Source: Periconia sp. R9002 (taxonomy: Eukaryota; Ascomycota; Dothideomycetes; Pleosporales; Periconiaceae). From it: a stretch of DNA of 64,000 nt. The position numbers and the translations under genes are program-made. Shown in pieces: positions 22,169 to 33,149 of the stretch (the first letter of the stretch is position 1; the number at the start of each line of letters is the position of its first letter). Under the pieces are notes generated by a model. It had not been told where the DNA came from and ran no database searches. It saw only the letters and a list, made by a program, of their open reading frames with translations. Location of the stretch: NCBI GenBank assembly GCA_023627715.1, contig JAMAHW010000072.1, forward strand, positions 124,001-188,000. The letters run 5' to 3'.

Positions 22169-23578
22169 TTTGACACGACGGGGCCGAAAACTGTAATTTT
22201 CTACATCTTGAAGGGCGAAAACGTTCACTTAAATGGCAAGGCTGGGGGCGTAGAGTCGAGCAGTTAAAAAAGCCATCAGACAGGGAATTACTGTTCGGTT
22301 GTCTAGACTGCGGAGTTGAAAAGATTTATAAAAATGTACAATATCTATTTGCCAATGAAAACGGTCGATTGCAAACCCCCAAGGGTCACGAACTCGTATC
22401 TGAGGTTTCTTCCTATATCACAGCCTTGCGTGACAACGAGAACACGACTAAAATACGATGTACGAAACACGAGGCTTTATGTGATTGGCTTTAGATTTGC
22501 CCATCAGTAAGCGCTTGGCCGTCTCCGGTTAGTGTTATAGCTCCCATATTCGTATAATTCTGTGGCGCACGCCTCTTATTTATGAATTGTTGAACGTTAG
22601 AACAAGAGAATAAGGGCATGAGAACAAGCAATAACGGTCGCATCGGAGACTGGGCATTGGAATCTTGATAGTTTCCTTACCCACAAATCTATCCCGCAAA
22701 TCCCAGATCTTACAGGTAGGTAATTAATTTTCCTATTGAAGAGAAAGAGACCTCGATCTCAAGTGCATGCTGTCAGCTCTTTCTATTTTCATTTTGTTCT
22801 CGACTCTAGTATTATAGCAATTTATTATGCTTTTTATATGTCTCAACTGAATAAGCGATCTACCGCATTGTGCAAAATTAAAACACAGGTTTGGGCATAG
22901 ATGCGCAAAGCACGTGTGAGGTCTGGCGCATAGGACGTGCCGAGACAGAGAAGAGTTCTTCTTGATTTACAGCTGCTACCTATCCCAATTTGCTCGCCTT
23001 GTTGCCCAACCACAGCAGCTAGCAGTAAACAATAATTGCTGTACGCAGATAAGCATGACTGTACATGCAGTGCGTCTCTTTAGGCTAAGAGAGGCCATTT
23101 CCTCGAGACACAGTCAGCACCTTACGAACGTTGGAGACGGGATCTTGTCATGAAAAAAAAGCTCGCTTATACGACCTCCGTTCTGATTTAATGCTAACAA
23201 TGCTCAGAACTGTGCAATGATGGGCTTTCAACAATGTCAATTGGTTTTGCTTTCAGTACGGCAAAATCTCCTGTATTTACGGCGACAGTAAAGTATAGTG
23301 GAATTTGCACATACAATTAGATGTATACTTTTTAGCCACTGAAGTATCCCAGTGTCACTCCAAACAGGCATTCAGTTTCTCGCAAACTGTGTTATTACCG
23401 AATCTCACTGGTTGGACGGTTTGAGCGAACTGCGCCTTACAAGTGCAGGCGACGTCAGAGCATTTAATATAATTTGGGCGTAGTCTCAGCGCGACCTAAT
23501 CTTTCATTGCCATCCACATAAACCCGTCTCAAAGATATTCATCGCCTGGCAGCATTTCACACAATATCAAACTTCATC
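22169..23578. other. Divergent intergenic region
   Basis: About 1.4 kb between the membrane protein and the MFS exporter, which diverge. AT-rich, no recognisable gene. Confidence 0.4.
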
Positions 23579-25372
23579 ATGACCAGCTCAGCAATAATTC
23601 AATTACCTCCTTCCAACTCTTCTCAAGAAGGGAACACGCCTTCTGAACCGAGAAACACAGACACAAAGGTCGAAAACACTGCAGAACATCCCTCACCTAC
23701 TGATGGCGATTCCCCAAGAAAAATGAAACCTTTGTCTTGGTTTTTGATCGTGTTCTCTTTGCTAGCAGCTATGTTCCTTTTTGCTCTAGATAACACAATC
23801 GTGGCCGATGTCCAGGTAGAGGTCATCTACACACTTGGCGGCATCGAGAAGTTGCCTTGGATATCGGTAGCATTTGCCTTGGGAGCTGTCAGTACAAATC
23901 TCGTTTGGTAAGTTTTCTTCCAAGCCAACCTCTCGAACACGAGCTGACAGCGTGCTAGGGGGCAGTTGTACTGTTACTTCGACAACAAGTTACTCTTTAT
24001 CTCCAATTTAGTCTTGTTCGAAATTGGTTCGGCTCTGTGCGGAGCTTCCCCGAGCCTCAATGCATTCATAGTTGGGCGAGCTATATGCGGCGTTGGTGGG
24101 ATTGGAATCTACTTAGGAACTATGAATATGGTTTCCGTCCTAACAGATGAAGCTGAAAGACCTATGTATCTAGGTTCCGTTGGCTTGACATGGGGCATTG
24201 GCACAATGTGAGTTCTTCTGTATAAATTGTGCGAAGAAGAAGGTATCTAACAAGAACTTCATAGCCTGGGCCCGATTGTTGGTGGAGCTTTTGCTGATAG
24301 CTCCGCTACATGGAGGTGGTCGTTCTACATCAACCTTTGCATCGGCGGACTTGCTGCACCGGTTTACTTGTTCCTTCTTCCTTCCACAACCCCCAACACT
24401 GTTCGTGGTCTCAATCTTTTCACACAAATGCAGCGCCTCGATATCGTTGGCAGTATACTTAGCGCAGGAGCTATTTCGACTCTCGTCATGGCCATCTCAT
24501 TTGGCGGAGGTGTTTATGAATGGAACAGTGGACAAATTATCGGCCTATTCGTCTGCACTGCAATTCTATGGATGGCCTTTGTTCTTCAACAATGGTTATC
24601 CCTCTTCACGAGCCCCTCAAACCGCCTGTTCCCTGCCGATCTACTTAAGTCATGGGAGATGGACATCCTGTTTGCCCAAATGGCCAGTGCGCAAGTTGTC
24701 GCCGTCGTTCTCATCTACTTTCTTCCGCTTTACTTTCAATTTGCAAAGGGTTTCACCGCATTGCATAGCGGTGTCCAACTCCTACCGATGGTTTTGCTGC
24801 TTGTTTTCGCCGTTATGCTGAACGGGGCGTTAATGACAAAGTATGGTTACTACATGCCGTGGTACGCTGTTGGTTCCGCCATCACTCTAGTGGGTAGCGC
24901 TCTTCTACACACTATTGACGTGGAAACAGCCAAAGAGCGCATCTATGGTTATTCCATCCTAGCCGGTTTTGGAGCTGGACTTTTTGCCCAGGCTGGGTTC
25001 CCCGTAGCTCAAGTCAAAGCCAATCCGGAGCAGCTCCAGCATGCGGTGGCTTTCATCGGCATCGGTCAAGTGGGAGGAATCACGTTAGCGCTCATGATGT
25101 CGAACAGCATCTTCCTAAATCGGGCTACGAACAAAATTTCGACGATCCTCCCAGGCACCCCACGCGCGACTATCCAAGAAGCTATACTAGGAGTTGGAAG
25201 CGCGTTTTTTGACAGTCTAGGCTCGCTAGAGCGAAAGCAGGTCCTGATTTCTATCATTGAAAGTATCACGGATGCTTTCACCTTGGTTGTTACTGCTGCT
25301 GCTCTCTCTTTATTTCTCTCGCTGTTCATGAAACGGGAGAAACTTTTTGGCCACCCCGCAGCGGGCAGTTAA
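23579..25372 (+). CDS. MFS drug/toxin exporter (DHA2-type, 14 helices), three exons
   Basis: Exons 23579-23907, 23959-24207 and 24265-25372 join to 561 residues. After a hydrophilic 48-residue start comes LAAMFLFALDNTIVADVQ (DHA2 motif LDxTIVNVALP-like), then WISVAFALGAVSTNLVWGQL, RAICGVGGIGI and a GPIVGGAFADSSATWRWSFYIN block, the motif C region of antiporters. About 14 helices are predicted. It would export drugs, toxins or metabolites by proton antiport at the plasma membrane. A short-chain dehydrogenase follows on the same strand 577 bp downstream, which hints at but does not prove a functional link. Confidence 0.92.
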
Positions 25373-25949
25373 GTAAACGTGCAATGATCGGGGTTTTTTT
25401 CATTGTATTTTCCATTTTCTGTTCCTCTCTTTGCTTTCTTTTTCTTCGTTTTTTATTTCCACATGGGTTATCAAATTGTAGACATTAATTAAGCATTACA
25501 CTTTATAAATAGACAGGTTGGCATACCTTCCATTTGCTCTCAGTTCGCGTTCAACGTAGGATTGGGCACATTAATTCGTGTGACAAAAACGGCGCTGACG
25601 ACCAAGGTGGGCCTGACTGGGAAGTAAATTACATACCTTAGGCGTGTGTACGGCGCAGAGGTCCAAAACAGAAAATTGAACGCCTCTGTTGTTGGTATGT
25701 GCTTGTCACGTCAGCTTGTGACGGTTGATGTCCTGTTGGATCTGCATGAGGCGTAGCATCGGTGCCATTACTCCACAGCAATGTTTTACCCTTAAATCCC
25801 TCAGCTGCTTGCCCCCGCCTCAAAAATGCGCATTCTTTTATCTTCAGTCAACTTTGCCGTAACAGGTTACGTCTTCAAGCTCGAATTCTGTCATCAAATT
25901 ATCAACCTCCATCGTTCTTCTGTCCTAACATTCTCCATCACCATTCATC
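25373..25949. other. Intergenic region
   Basis: About 580 bp between the exporter and the dehydrogenase, with a T-rich 3' trailer (25393-25460). No gene recognised. Confidence 0.4.
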
Positions 25950-26966
25950 ATGATTCAAAGTGCAAAGCTCGACGGTATCGCCCTCGTTGTTGGGGTAAGT
26001 TGGGACGTTCAACTGAGGAAAAATATGGAGCATGCTGAAAAGTAGTGATAGTCGGGAAGGGGAATCGGGAAAGAGGCCGCCTTTTCTCTGGCTGAAGCGG
26101 GAGCAAAGGCCGTTGTCTTTGCCGACATGAACGAAGAATGGGCAAAGGCCTCCTCCTCCGAAAGTACGAAATATGCGACCAACGAAGGCTACCAAACAAG
26201 CACTTTTGTCATGAACGTGAAGGAAGCTAAGACAGTGGAGGACATGGTAAATTATGTGGTGGAAAATTATGGGCGCCTAGACTACTGCGTCAATGCTGCA
26301 GGTGTAAGCACAGCGTGTTTTCTCCCCTCAATCATTCGATGGAGGAAATTCTGCGCTAATGTTTTCTTTCAGGTCGACAACGGTGTACATACGCCCCTGG
26401 CAGATACCGATATCGAAAGTTTCGACCATGTCATGAGCATTAATGCACGGGGAAACCTCCTTTGTGTTCGTGCCCAAGCCGCCGCCATGCGTAAACAAAC
26501 GCCAAAAACTTGGACTAGCAGGAATGGCACTCGTGATATTGGGCGTGGGGTCATTATCAATATCGCATCTGCAAACTCTTTTGCTGGTTTACCTAACAAG
26601 GGTTCCTACACCATCTCCAAACACGCATCCATGGGAATCACAAAGATGGCTGGTAAGAACGTGTTCCTGGTTTGCGACTAGGAATTTATACTAACAATTT
26701 CTGTAGGCGTGGATCATGCATCCGAGGGGATTCGGGTCAACGCCGTGTGTCCGACCTGGGTCCGCGCACCATTGCTTGATGAAGAACTGGCAAAAAACCC
26801 CGAAGTTCAGGGCATGATATCTAGGGTTGTGCCGATTGAAAGAGCAGCAGAGTGTGAGGAGGTTTCGGATGTAGTCGCGTTTCTTTGCAGTCCCGCTGCC
26901 AGTTACATCAGCGGTGCTAGTCTTCTGATTGATGCAGCTATCACCACTACATTGCGTCTTTTCTGA
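25950..26966 (+). CDS. Short-chain dehydrogenase/reductase (classical SDR), four exons
   Basis: Exons 25950-25994, 26052-26303, 26373-26652 and 26707-26966 join to 278 residues. The cofactor motif spans the first splice (VVG then SGRGIGKEAA; GxxxGIG type). Then come ADMNEE (acidic end of strand 2, favouring NAD), NAAG at the end of exon 2, a Ser in IINIASANS (about 165) and the catalytic YTISK (Tyr178, Lys182). VNAVCPTWVRAPLLDEEL follows. The C-terminus matches the SGASLLIDA pattern (usually SGxxxxVDGG) with a divergent end. It is a cytosolic oxidoreductase of unknown substrate, possibly in secondary metabolism beside the MFS exporter. Confidence 0.92.
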
Positions 26967-27580
26967 TTTATGTACTTCTTGATTCGGAAGCTAGCATGCA
27001 GATACTTATCTACGTTTCAAATTATCTCGTTTTTGTGATGGGATTGAGTGAATGTCTGTCATTGTCGCGATATATGTGCCGCTACCACCATCAATTTTGT
27101 CAAACTTTCTATGCTGCAATGATTCAACTGGTCACATACACGCGTGATAAGCGATAAGCCCTGCTGTTTTGGATCACTCCATTCTTTGCTATTCACCTCA
27201 GCCTGGTTGGCTACCCCAGGGCATACCGGCGGCAGATGAAACATTCCCGCGAATACACTGCAAGCCCCTTTTGTGCTCTTCTGGGTACGCAGTAAAAAGT
27301 GGTGTGATTATCAGACCCCACCTCCTTTCAACTCATCCGCACGAAACCTGCGAGAGTTTAAGTTAAACTCAATTAAGTGATTGTGTAACTGACCGGTAAG
27401 CTGACCGAACCCTCGCACCAATCAGATACGTCACGGTGCAAACGCTCTCCCCGCACGACTTTGTCGCTGGTCGCAGGTATTGATAGGTATTCCTTCACCA
27501 CGTCAACGACATTCAGCAACTCACACTACACAGCTGAAAACCAACACAGAGTTCTCAGGCCTCTGGGCAGCGTTGTCGAA
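26967..27580. other. Intergenic region
   Basis: About 610 bp upstream of the seven-helix protein gene. No recognisable feature. Confidence 0.4.
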
Positions 27581-29927
27581 ATGAAGATTTTCACTGCATG
27601 TATTGCGTCGCTGATGCTCTGGGCTATGAGCGGCGTCGCAGCAGAAGGTATCCCACCCTAGGCGGCTGCCTACGCATTTGACACTGACACTATTCTGACA
27701 GATCCCCTCCATAGCTCCCCCGTTCGCTCAAATGAAGTTGTGCGTGATTTGACCACCCGAGAAGCCCGCGACTGGGTGTATCCCCAGGAGTTGACGCCCA
27801 TGCCCCAATGCATTGCTCAGCAAGACCCATCGAGCTGGTTGACTATTATGACGGAAAGTACTGAGAACGTATGCATACGCCACTTCATGTTCTGGTGCAC
27901 CCATCGTGAGCGGCGAACCAAACTCGATCGCCTCAGCCTTGGGTTTACTTCCGATATCGTTGCGGGCTACCTGCCATACTGCAGTAGGTCAATCCTCGCC
28001 AAGGCACAATTGTATAATTGGATAAGCGGTATCAGTGGTCGAACATGGCTCGTGGAGGTGGGCGATTCGAACGACGTGTTGAGAGTCAAACCGGCATCCC
28101 TAGCTCGAGGATATGCTCCTGTTGGTGTCACAGAACACGCGCCTAAGTGTCTGGCTGAATCTGTGTCGCAAGCTTCGGGCGAGCCATTCCAGCATGTGAT
28201 GGCCTCCTGCAGTTTTACAGGCAGGTCTCGGCATACCGGAAGGATAAACAGGCCTTGGGAATACCGCGAAGACCTTCGATCTATAACTGCGCTCGACGTC
28301 GAAACGGTGGGCTATGATCTCACACGGTCGTATATCAAAGACGATGATTATTTCGACAAAAATTGTTTCTGTAACAACTTCGCATTCGACCATGACGCAC
28401 AATATTGCGGAGAGCCAGGAGACTTGGATTGGACGCAGAAGCAGTTATGGATAAATGCAACGTGTGGGCCAGACTTTTTGCCTCAAAACTGGGCCGATTC
28501 GCTAAGAACGTTGGGGTCCGCCTACATTCCCAAACAAGATTGGAACTGGCCTGCATGCGTTGAAGATATGCCAAAGAATGTGCGAGAGCATGTCCATACA
28601 TGTGCAGTCAATGCTTGCGAACGCGATTCTTCAGGCTACTGCAACATCAAACCTGCAATCGATAGGGCACGCTTCTGTCGTGGGATAGATTATGATTCAT
28701 GCAAAGGATCATGTCACATCTTTGAACGAAGAATAGACTATGTGATGTGGCTTCACAATCTTTGCAGCGACGTACCAGATTGGCACGGCCTCCCGGACGA
28801 CTGGCAACATCTAGCTTCAGCCACTACTCTTGACATGATTCCTTGGGGTTGGACCATTGGACCACCATCCGCTGTCGTGAACGGATCCATCATCACCGAC
28901 CCAGTCGAACATTGTGTCTCGAATGAGCGAAAAATTGGAAGTCTGTTCATTGTTCATGTGATTACCTGTCTAGCAGCATTCTACATGTGGAGAGTACAGA
29001 TCCGTCATGTCGCATACAGACTTTCATGGCTCGAGAAGGGACTTTCAGTTTTAGCTCTTCAGCTGGGAGCAAATTGCATCAACGTCATTCTTGTTCAACA
29101 GACACCTGAGTATGGCGAAATTCCTATAGTCGATCTGCTGCTACTGTGGTGTTCAATGCCTCGACTGTCTTGGCTGCTTTTCATATTAGTGGGTCTATTA
29201 CCCCAAGGCACAGTGAACCTCTCCGCGGCCAACTCTTTCCTCTTCGCAGAAGTCATCTTACAGGCCGTATCGCTATACTACATGATTCCAACTATCATTT
29301 ACGGTCTTTGGCACAATTTCTACTTTGGGGGCTTGAGCCTCGTTGAAGTTCCACAATCAGCCAAGTCCATGTATTTCGGTGCCTTAGCATGGCTTGTCAT
29401 CATCATCATAACAGTCTTTTGGGCGATGCAGAATAACCATAGAACTGGGAACATGGACGATGATCAGTATTACTCATCAGGATCCAAAGGACGAAAGCGA
29501 GCATCCAAGAGTATCGGAGGAAGTCTGTTCGAGAATGTAGATGGAATGTTCGCCTGGCTTGGGGATACCTTGGAACGGCACTGGATGCACAACGCCGATA
29601 TCTCAGGAGAGCAAACCCCATTGCTAGGAAAAAACTGGACCAGTAAGGCAACATACGGTACTCTCGAAGATTACAACACCCAAGAATCACGCAGGGATTT
29701 GGCAAAGCAATACGCAATAGCAGGCACCGTCATGTTCTTCTTATGGGTGACACAGTGGGTCTTTTGGTCCGGATTCATTGGCCTGAGTTCAGAAGAGTAT
29801 GTTTTGATGCCCAGATGTGATTCGTATAACTGACTGGTTTAGGTTCTGTCTGCCTAGGCTTGGACTTCTCACTTCTGTTTGGACTATTGCCTCGTTGGTA
29901 GGAACATTTATTGGGGCAGCCAGATAA
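27581..29927 (+). CDS. Cysteine-rich ectodomain protein with seven predicted membrane helices
   Basis: Exons 27581-27647, 27702-29796 and 29843-29927 join to 748 residues. Residues 1-21 form a signal peptide (MKIFTACIASLMLWAMSGVAA). Residues about 23-432 form a soluble ectodomain with roughly 20 cysteines (for example CFCNN, TCGPD, CRGIDYDSCKGSC). From residue 435 seven hydrophobic segments follow: SLFIVHVITCLAAFYM, LSVLALQLGANCINVIL, VDLLLLWCSMPRLSWLLFIL, AEVILQAVSLYYMIPTIIY, MYFGALAWLVIIIITVFW, IAGTVMFFLWVTQWVFW, LGLLTSVWTIASLVGTFIGA. A basic loop of about 100 residues separates helices 5 and 6, and almost nothing follows helix 7. With an outside N-terminus this is a GPCR-like layout. I recognise no family; receptor function is inference. 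Confidence 0.78.
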
Positions 29928-30238
29928 TGAGAAGTTCTCAGAACTCTCAACGACGAGGCAAGTCACGACTCCAGGTGCTCAGTAAGTGCCTTATTCGAAC
30001 CTCCATTTTCCGTGTAATTGCAAATGTTATGTAAGGAAGCCTTGGTCGTTCAGAGTACGAACGTAATACCGGAGATTTTCTTTCTGCTATTGATCAAGAT
30101 TCATCCTTGAATGATGGACATCAGACAAGCTAGGGTTAAGCTTGCAATGACATTGAAACAATTTTCATCAAATTTCTTACTTTCCTCAAGAACAAATTTC
30201 AAATGACGCAACATCCATCCTCACAGTTGTATTACGGA
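29928..30238. other. Convergent intergenic region
   Basis: About 310 bp between the seven-helix protein gene and the HET gene; nothing recognised. Confidence 0.4.
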
Positions 30239-32142
30239 CTAGACAATCTCAATATCATGCATGTCATCAGGCGTGACCTTCTCCCACATTTCTCCATACA
30301 TAACACCCGGCACTACCGCATCTCCGACAAGCTGATACATCCCTGTCTCCGTCATGCGAAGTATGACTGGGACACTGCATCCGGGAATTATGACCACGTG
30401 ATCGCCCAGGCATGCCGTACTTGAAGCCCAACCTAGCTGCACTGTTTGGTTGTCGAGGCACATTAAACGCATGTCCATCTCCGCCATTTCTATGAGACTT
30501 CTCCAGGATGTAATACTATTATGGTCTCGATCTTTTAGGTACCGCGAGTCCCACATGCCACTCTTTCTAGGGTAGAAGATTGGATGTCGCAGTTGTTTGG
30601 CATATTGCTTCAGTGATGAGGAGCCGAGAAAGAAGTCTCTGTTGCGACAAATCCATCTGACTAGCAAATGATTTGCACTCTCGATGTTTTCAGGACCGTG
30701 GTCTTCAGCGAAAACGTTAATAAGATTATATTGCTTATTCGGTTCGTATCCTGGTGCAATGGTACTGTGGTATCCGTGCAAGGGCAGTAATAAGTATTCG
30801 AGCTGAGCGACGAGCTCATTTAAGGCAAGGCTTCTCTTCCAAGTTGGGTCATGGGCTGGGAAAGTGCTTTGTGCTGTGTCCGACCACGCGAAACCGAGAC
30901 TTCGAATGGTTCCGACGAATGTAGTTCGTGTAAGCAAACTCGATCCGCGGAAAGATATTTCCGCCGGGGCGTTAGCTGTAGCTCTCCATTGTACTGCCAC
31001 TGGAAGATCTCCTAGGATATATTGTGCGTCAAATTCGGCTTTTCTTCTCATCTGCAAATACGAGCATCTTTCGCCAATAAGCATCTTTGCAACCCAACGC
31101 ACTATCCTTCCGGATCGTGAATGATGGCTACTGTCTCCGGTGAACGATTTCGCAAAATTAGCCACCAATTCCCTGAATCTTGGATCTGAACTGTCTTCTC
31201 TCCAAAACCATCTCACATGGTGATCGACAACCCCTTTCTTCTGTGGACAGCGAGGATCTTCCAACATGAGCAACTTCAAGATGCGATCATTTGGCTCCTC
31301 GTAATCGAAGTGGAAAAATGTGGGGCACCAAGTTGGCAAATTTGGGTTGCGATTGTTGCATTGCGCAAGTAAGATAATATCCGCCGACTTTTTATGGATG
31401 TACATGCGGCTCATCGCCACTGTAAGATCATCTAAATTGATTTCGTAATCGGGCTCGAGGAGATACTTAGAAGCCTCTGGGGAGAGACCGAGTAGGCCAA
31501 AGACCCGATCGTGTCGGCGAGTGCATGCGGAGTCTTTTGTTAGCAGAAGAATGTCTAGAAGATCGAATGGCTTGTTGGCTTGCCAGGCATCTCGGATATC
31601 ATATATCGCACGTATCTGTTCGATGAACTTATTTGGTCGCACTTCCTCAATCATGTTGAGTAACGCGTTGAACTTGCCCGCTGCAATCAAAGAATCACCC
31701 ATCAGGAATCGCACATCGTGGCCGATGGCGAATTCCTGAACTATCCATATCCGACCCCAATAACTATCTTGACAGACAAATTCAAGAAACGAATACAGTG
31801 AGTTCCCATTCACCGCTTCCAAGACAGCCGGTGCTTGGGAACTGAGGGGGAGAGATGGTTCAATCGAGGACAAAACATGAACCGTATTCTCGTCTAGAGT
31901 TTTGGCCATCGAATCAGGTGCGACAATGACGGTTTGAGCTCCAGCATAGATTGATCTCATACGAAGCACTTGGGTGCTCCGCTCGGCTAGATCAGATTGA
32001 TTGGTACAGATAGCGTCGATCTTGCACAAGTCAGCTATTGACCATACTTGGGATTTCTTTGTCAACTACTTACCCAGATAATATCGTATTCATGAAGACT
32101 AAATCTTCTCAAAATGTCGAAAACATTCTGTCGGACATGCAT
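30239..32142 (-). CDS. HET (heterokaryon incompatibility) domain protein, N-terminus uncertain
   Basis: Exons 32142-32074 and 32020-30239 give at least 616 residues. The 53 nt intron joins DIIW to IDAICTNQSDLAERSTQV, recreating the HET core motif WIDAICxNQ followed by MRSIYAGAQTVIV. A strand/loop block VNGTVMHVRQNVFDILRRF precedes it and WGRIWIVQEFA, the third HET motif, follows. HET proteins trigger non-self recognition and cell death after hyphal fusion. The first HET motif (ALSYxWG) should lie just upstream. The aligned codons read KNNHLWA and an in-frame stop occurs at 32238-32236, so the usual start is decayed or lies in an exon I cannot place. The long C-terminal part has no other recognised domain. 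Confidence 0.75.
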
Positions 32143-32268
32143 AACAGTTCCGTTCACTGTGATTGTTGCAAGATGCGTCTTGAGGTTCCACCTCTGTGCC
32201 CAAAGGTGATTGTTTTTCTTGGTGCTGTTCGCCCGTTATGATGCTGACTGCAGTTAGCAAGTATATGA

Positions 32269-32541
32269 TTACAAATTAGTATATGGTACTAACGTCGTAG
32301 ATTCGAATAAAATTTTCCCAGACCTAATTTTTCGAGACCACCTCTCCGCTAGACAACATGACAAAATTAAACTAAGGAAACCGGAAACAAACAAACAAGT
32401 TGCAGTTGTCCTATTAGGATTCAGCAGTGCCCATAGACCACAGAACTCCGCCAACCCTGCCCACAATCCTAGTAGTTGCACGGTGCGTGTTTTAATCTGT
32501 AAATGCGTGCATGAGTAGGTACTCTCGCTGTGAGACTTCAT
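32269..32541 (-). CDS. Possible small membrane hairpin protein or upstream exon
   Basis: An ATG-initiated 90-codon frame encodes two hydrophobic stretches (VQLLGLWAGLAEFCGLWALL and TCLFVSGFLSLILSCCLAE). This pairing occurs in some fungal HET-neighbour proteins, but I recognise no family. It ends about 130 bp before the HET frame and may be a leader exon or chance. Confidence 0.25.
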   Translation of the reverse strand: MKSHSESTYSCTHLQIKTRTVQLLGLWAGLAEFCGLWALLNPNRTTATCLFVSGFLSLILSCCLAERWSRKIRSGKILFESTTLVPYTNL

Positions 32542-33149
32542 CTGAAAGTCATGCGCGTGATCTCTGAATTGATATTGAACCAGGAAACGGAGCGAACATC
32601 AATACTGATATCTGCCGCTATTTGTGACTTGGATGAATGTGGAGTGGGCGTTTGGGTTGTTGTGTTGAACTCTTAGAATGGCGCAGTAAAGAGACGAGAT
32701 ATTCGAGGGGCAATCATGTGTGCATTCTGGCTATGACTATATAGTGTTGTTCCCCTCTCATCATCAGCTCTGCATGAGCACCGTCTGAATTGGCCTATAT
32801 GCCCCTACAAGATAACGTAGCTCAGAAATAACCGATTGGCTGTTGATATCTAGTATTACAAGACATGGAGACTGGCGCTTACAGATAAGTTTCTGATTTT
32901 CCTGGACTGTTTCTTGTCTGTCTCGCTCCTAGCAAGCACAATGAGGACAAGGCTGAGGCGGCTATTGATTGGGTAAGAGGAGACATAATCAGACCCGCGG
33001 CACTGGGGGCCATTTCACACCTGCCAAAGTAGCAGTCGTCTGCAAGTAACATTTTCATGAGCGCTAACATCGCAGGCGAAAAGTGTCAATCGCAGTCAAT
33101 ATTCACACCATAGCTCTGTTTCAAGGCGCGCTTCGCATCGCATAACAAT
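32542..33149. other. Intergenic region
   Basis: About 600 bp between the CorA-like gene end and the HET region; no gene recognised. Confidence 0.4.

Noticed and set aside
32269..32541. Small two-helix frame as first exon of the HET gene
   Set aside because: No junction gave the ALSYxWG motif, so joining is not supported; kept only as a low-confidence feature.
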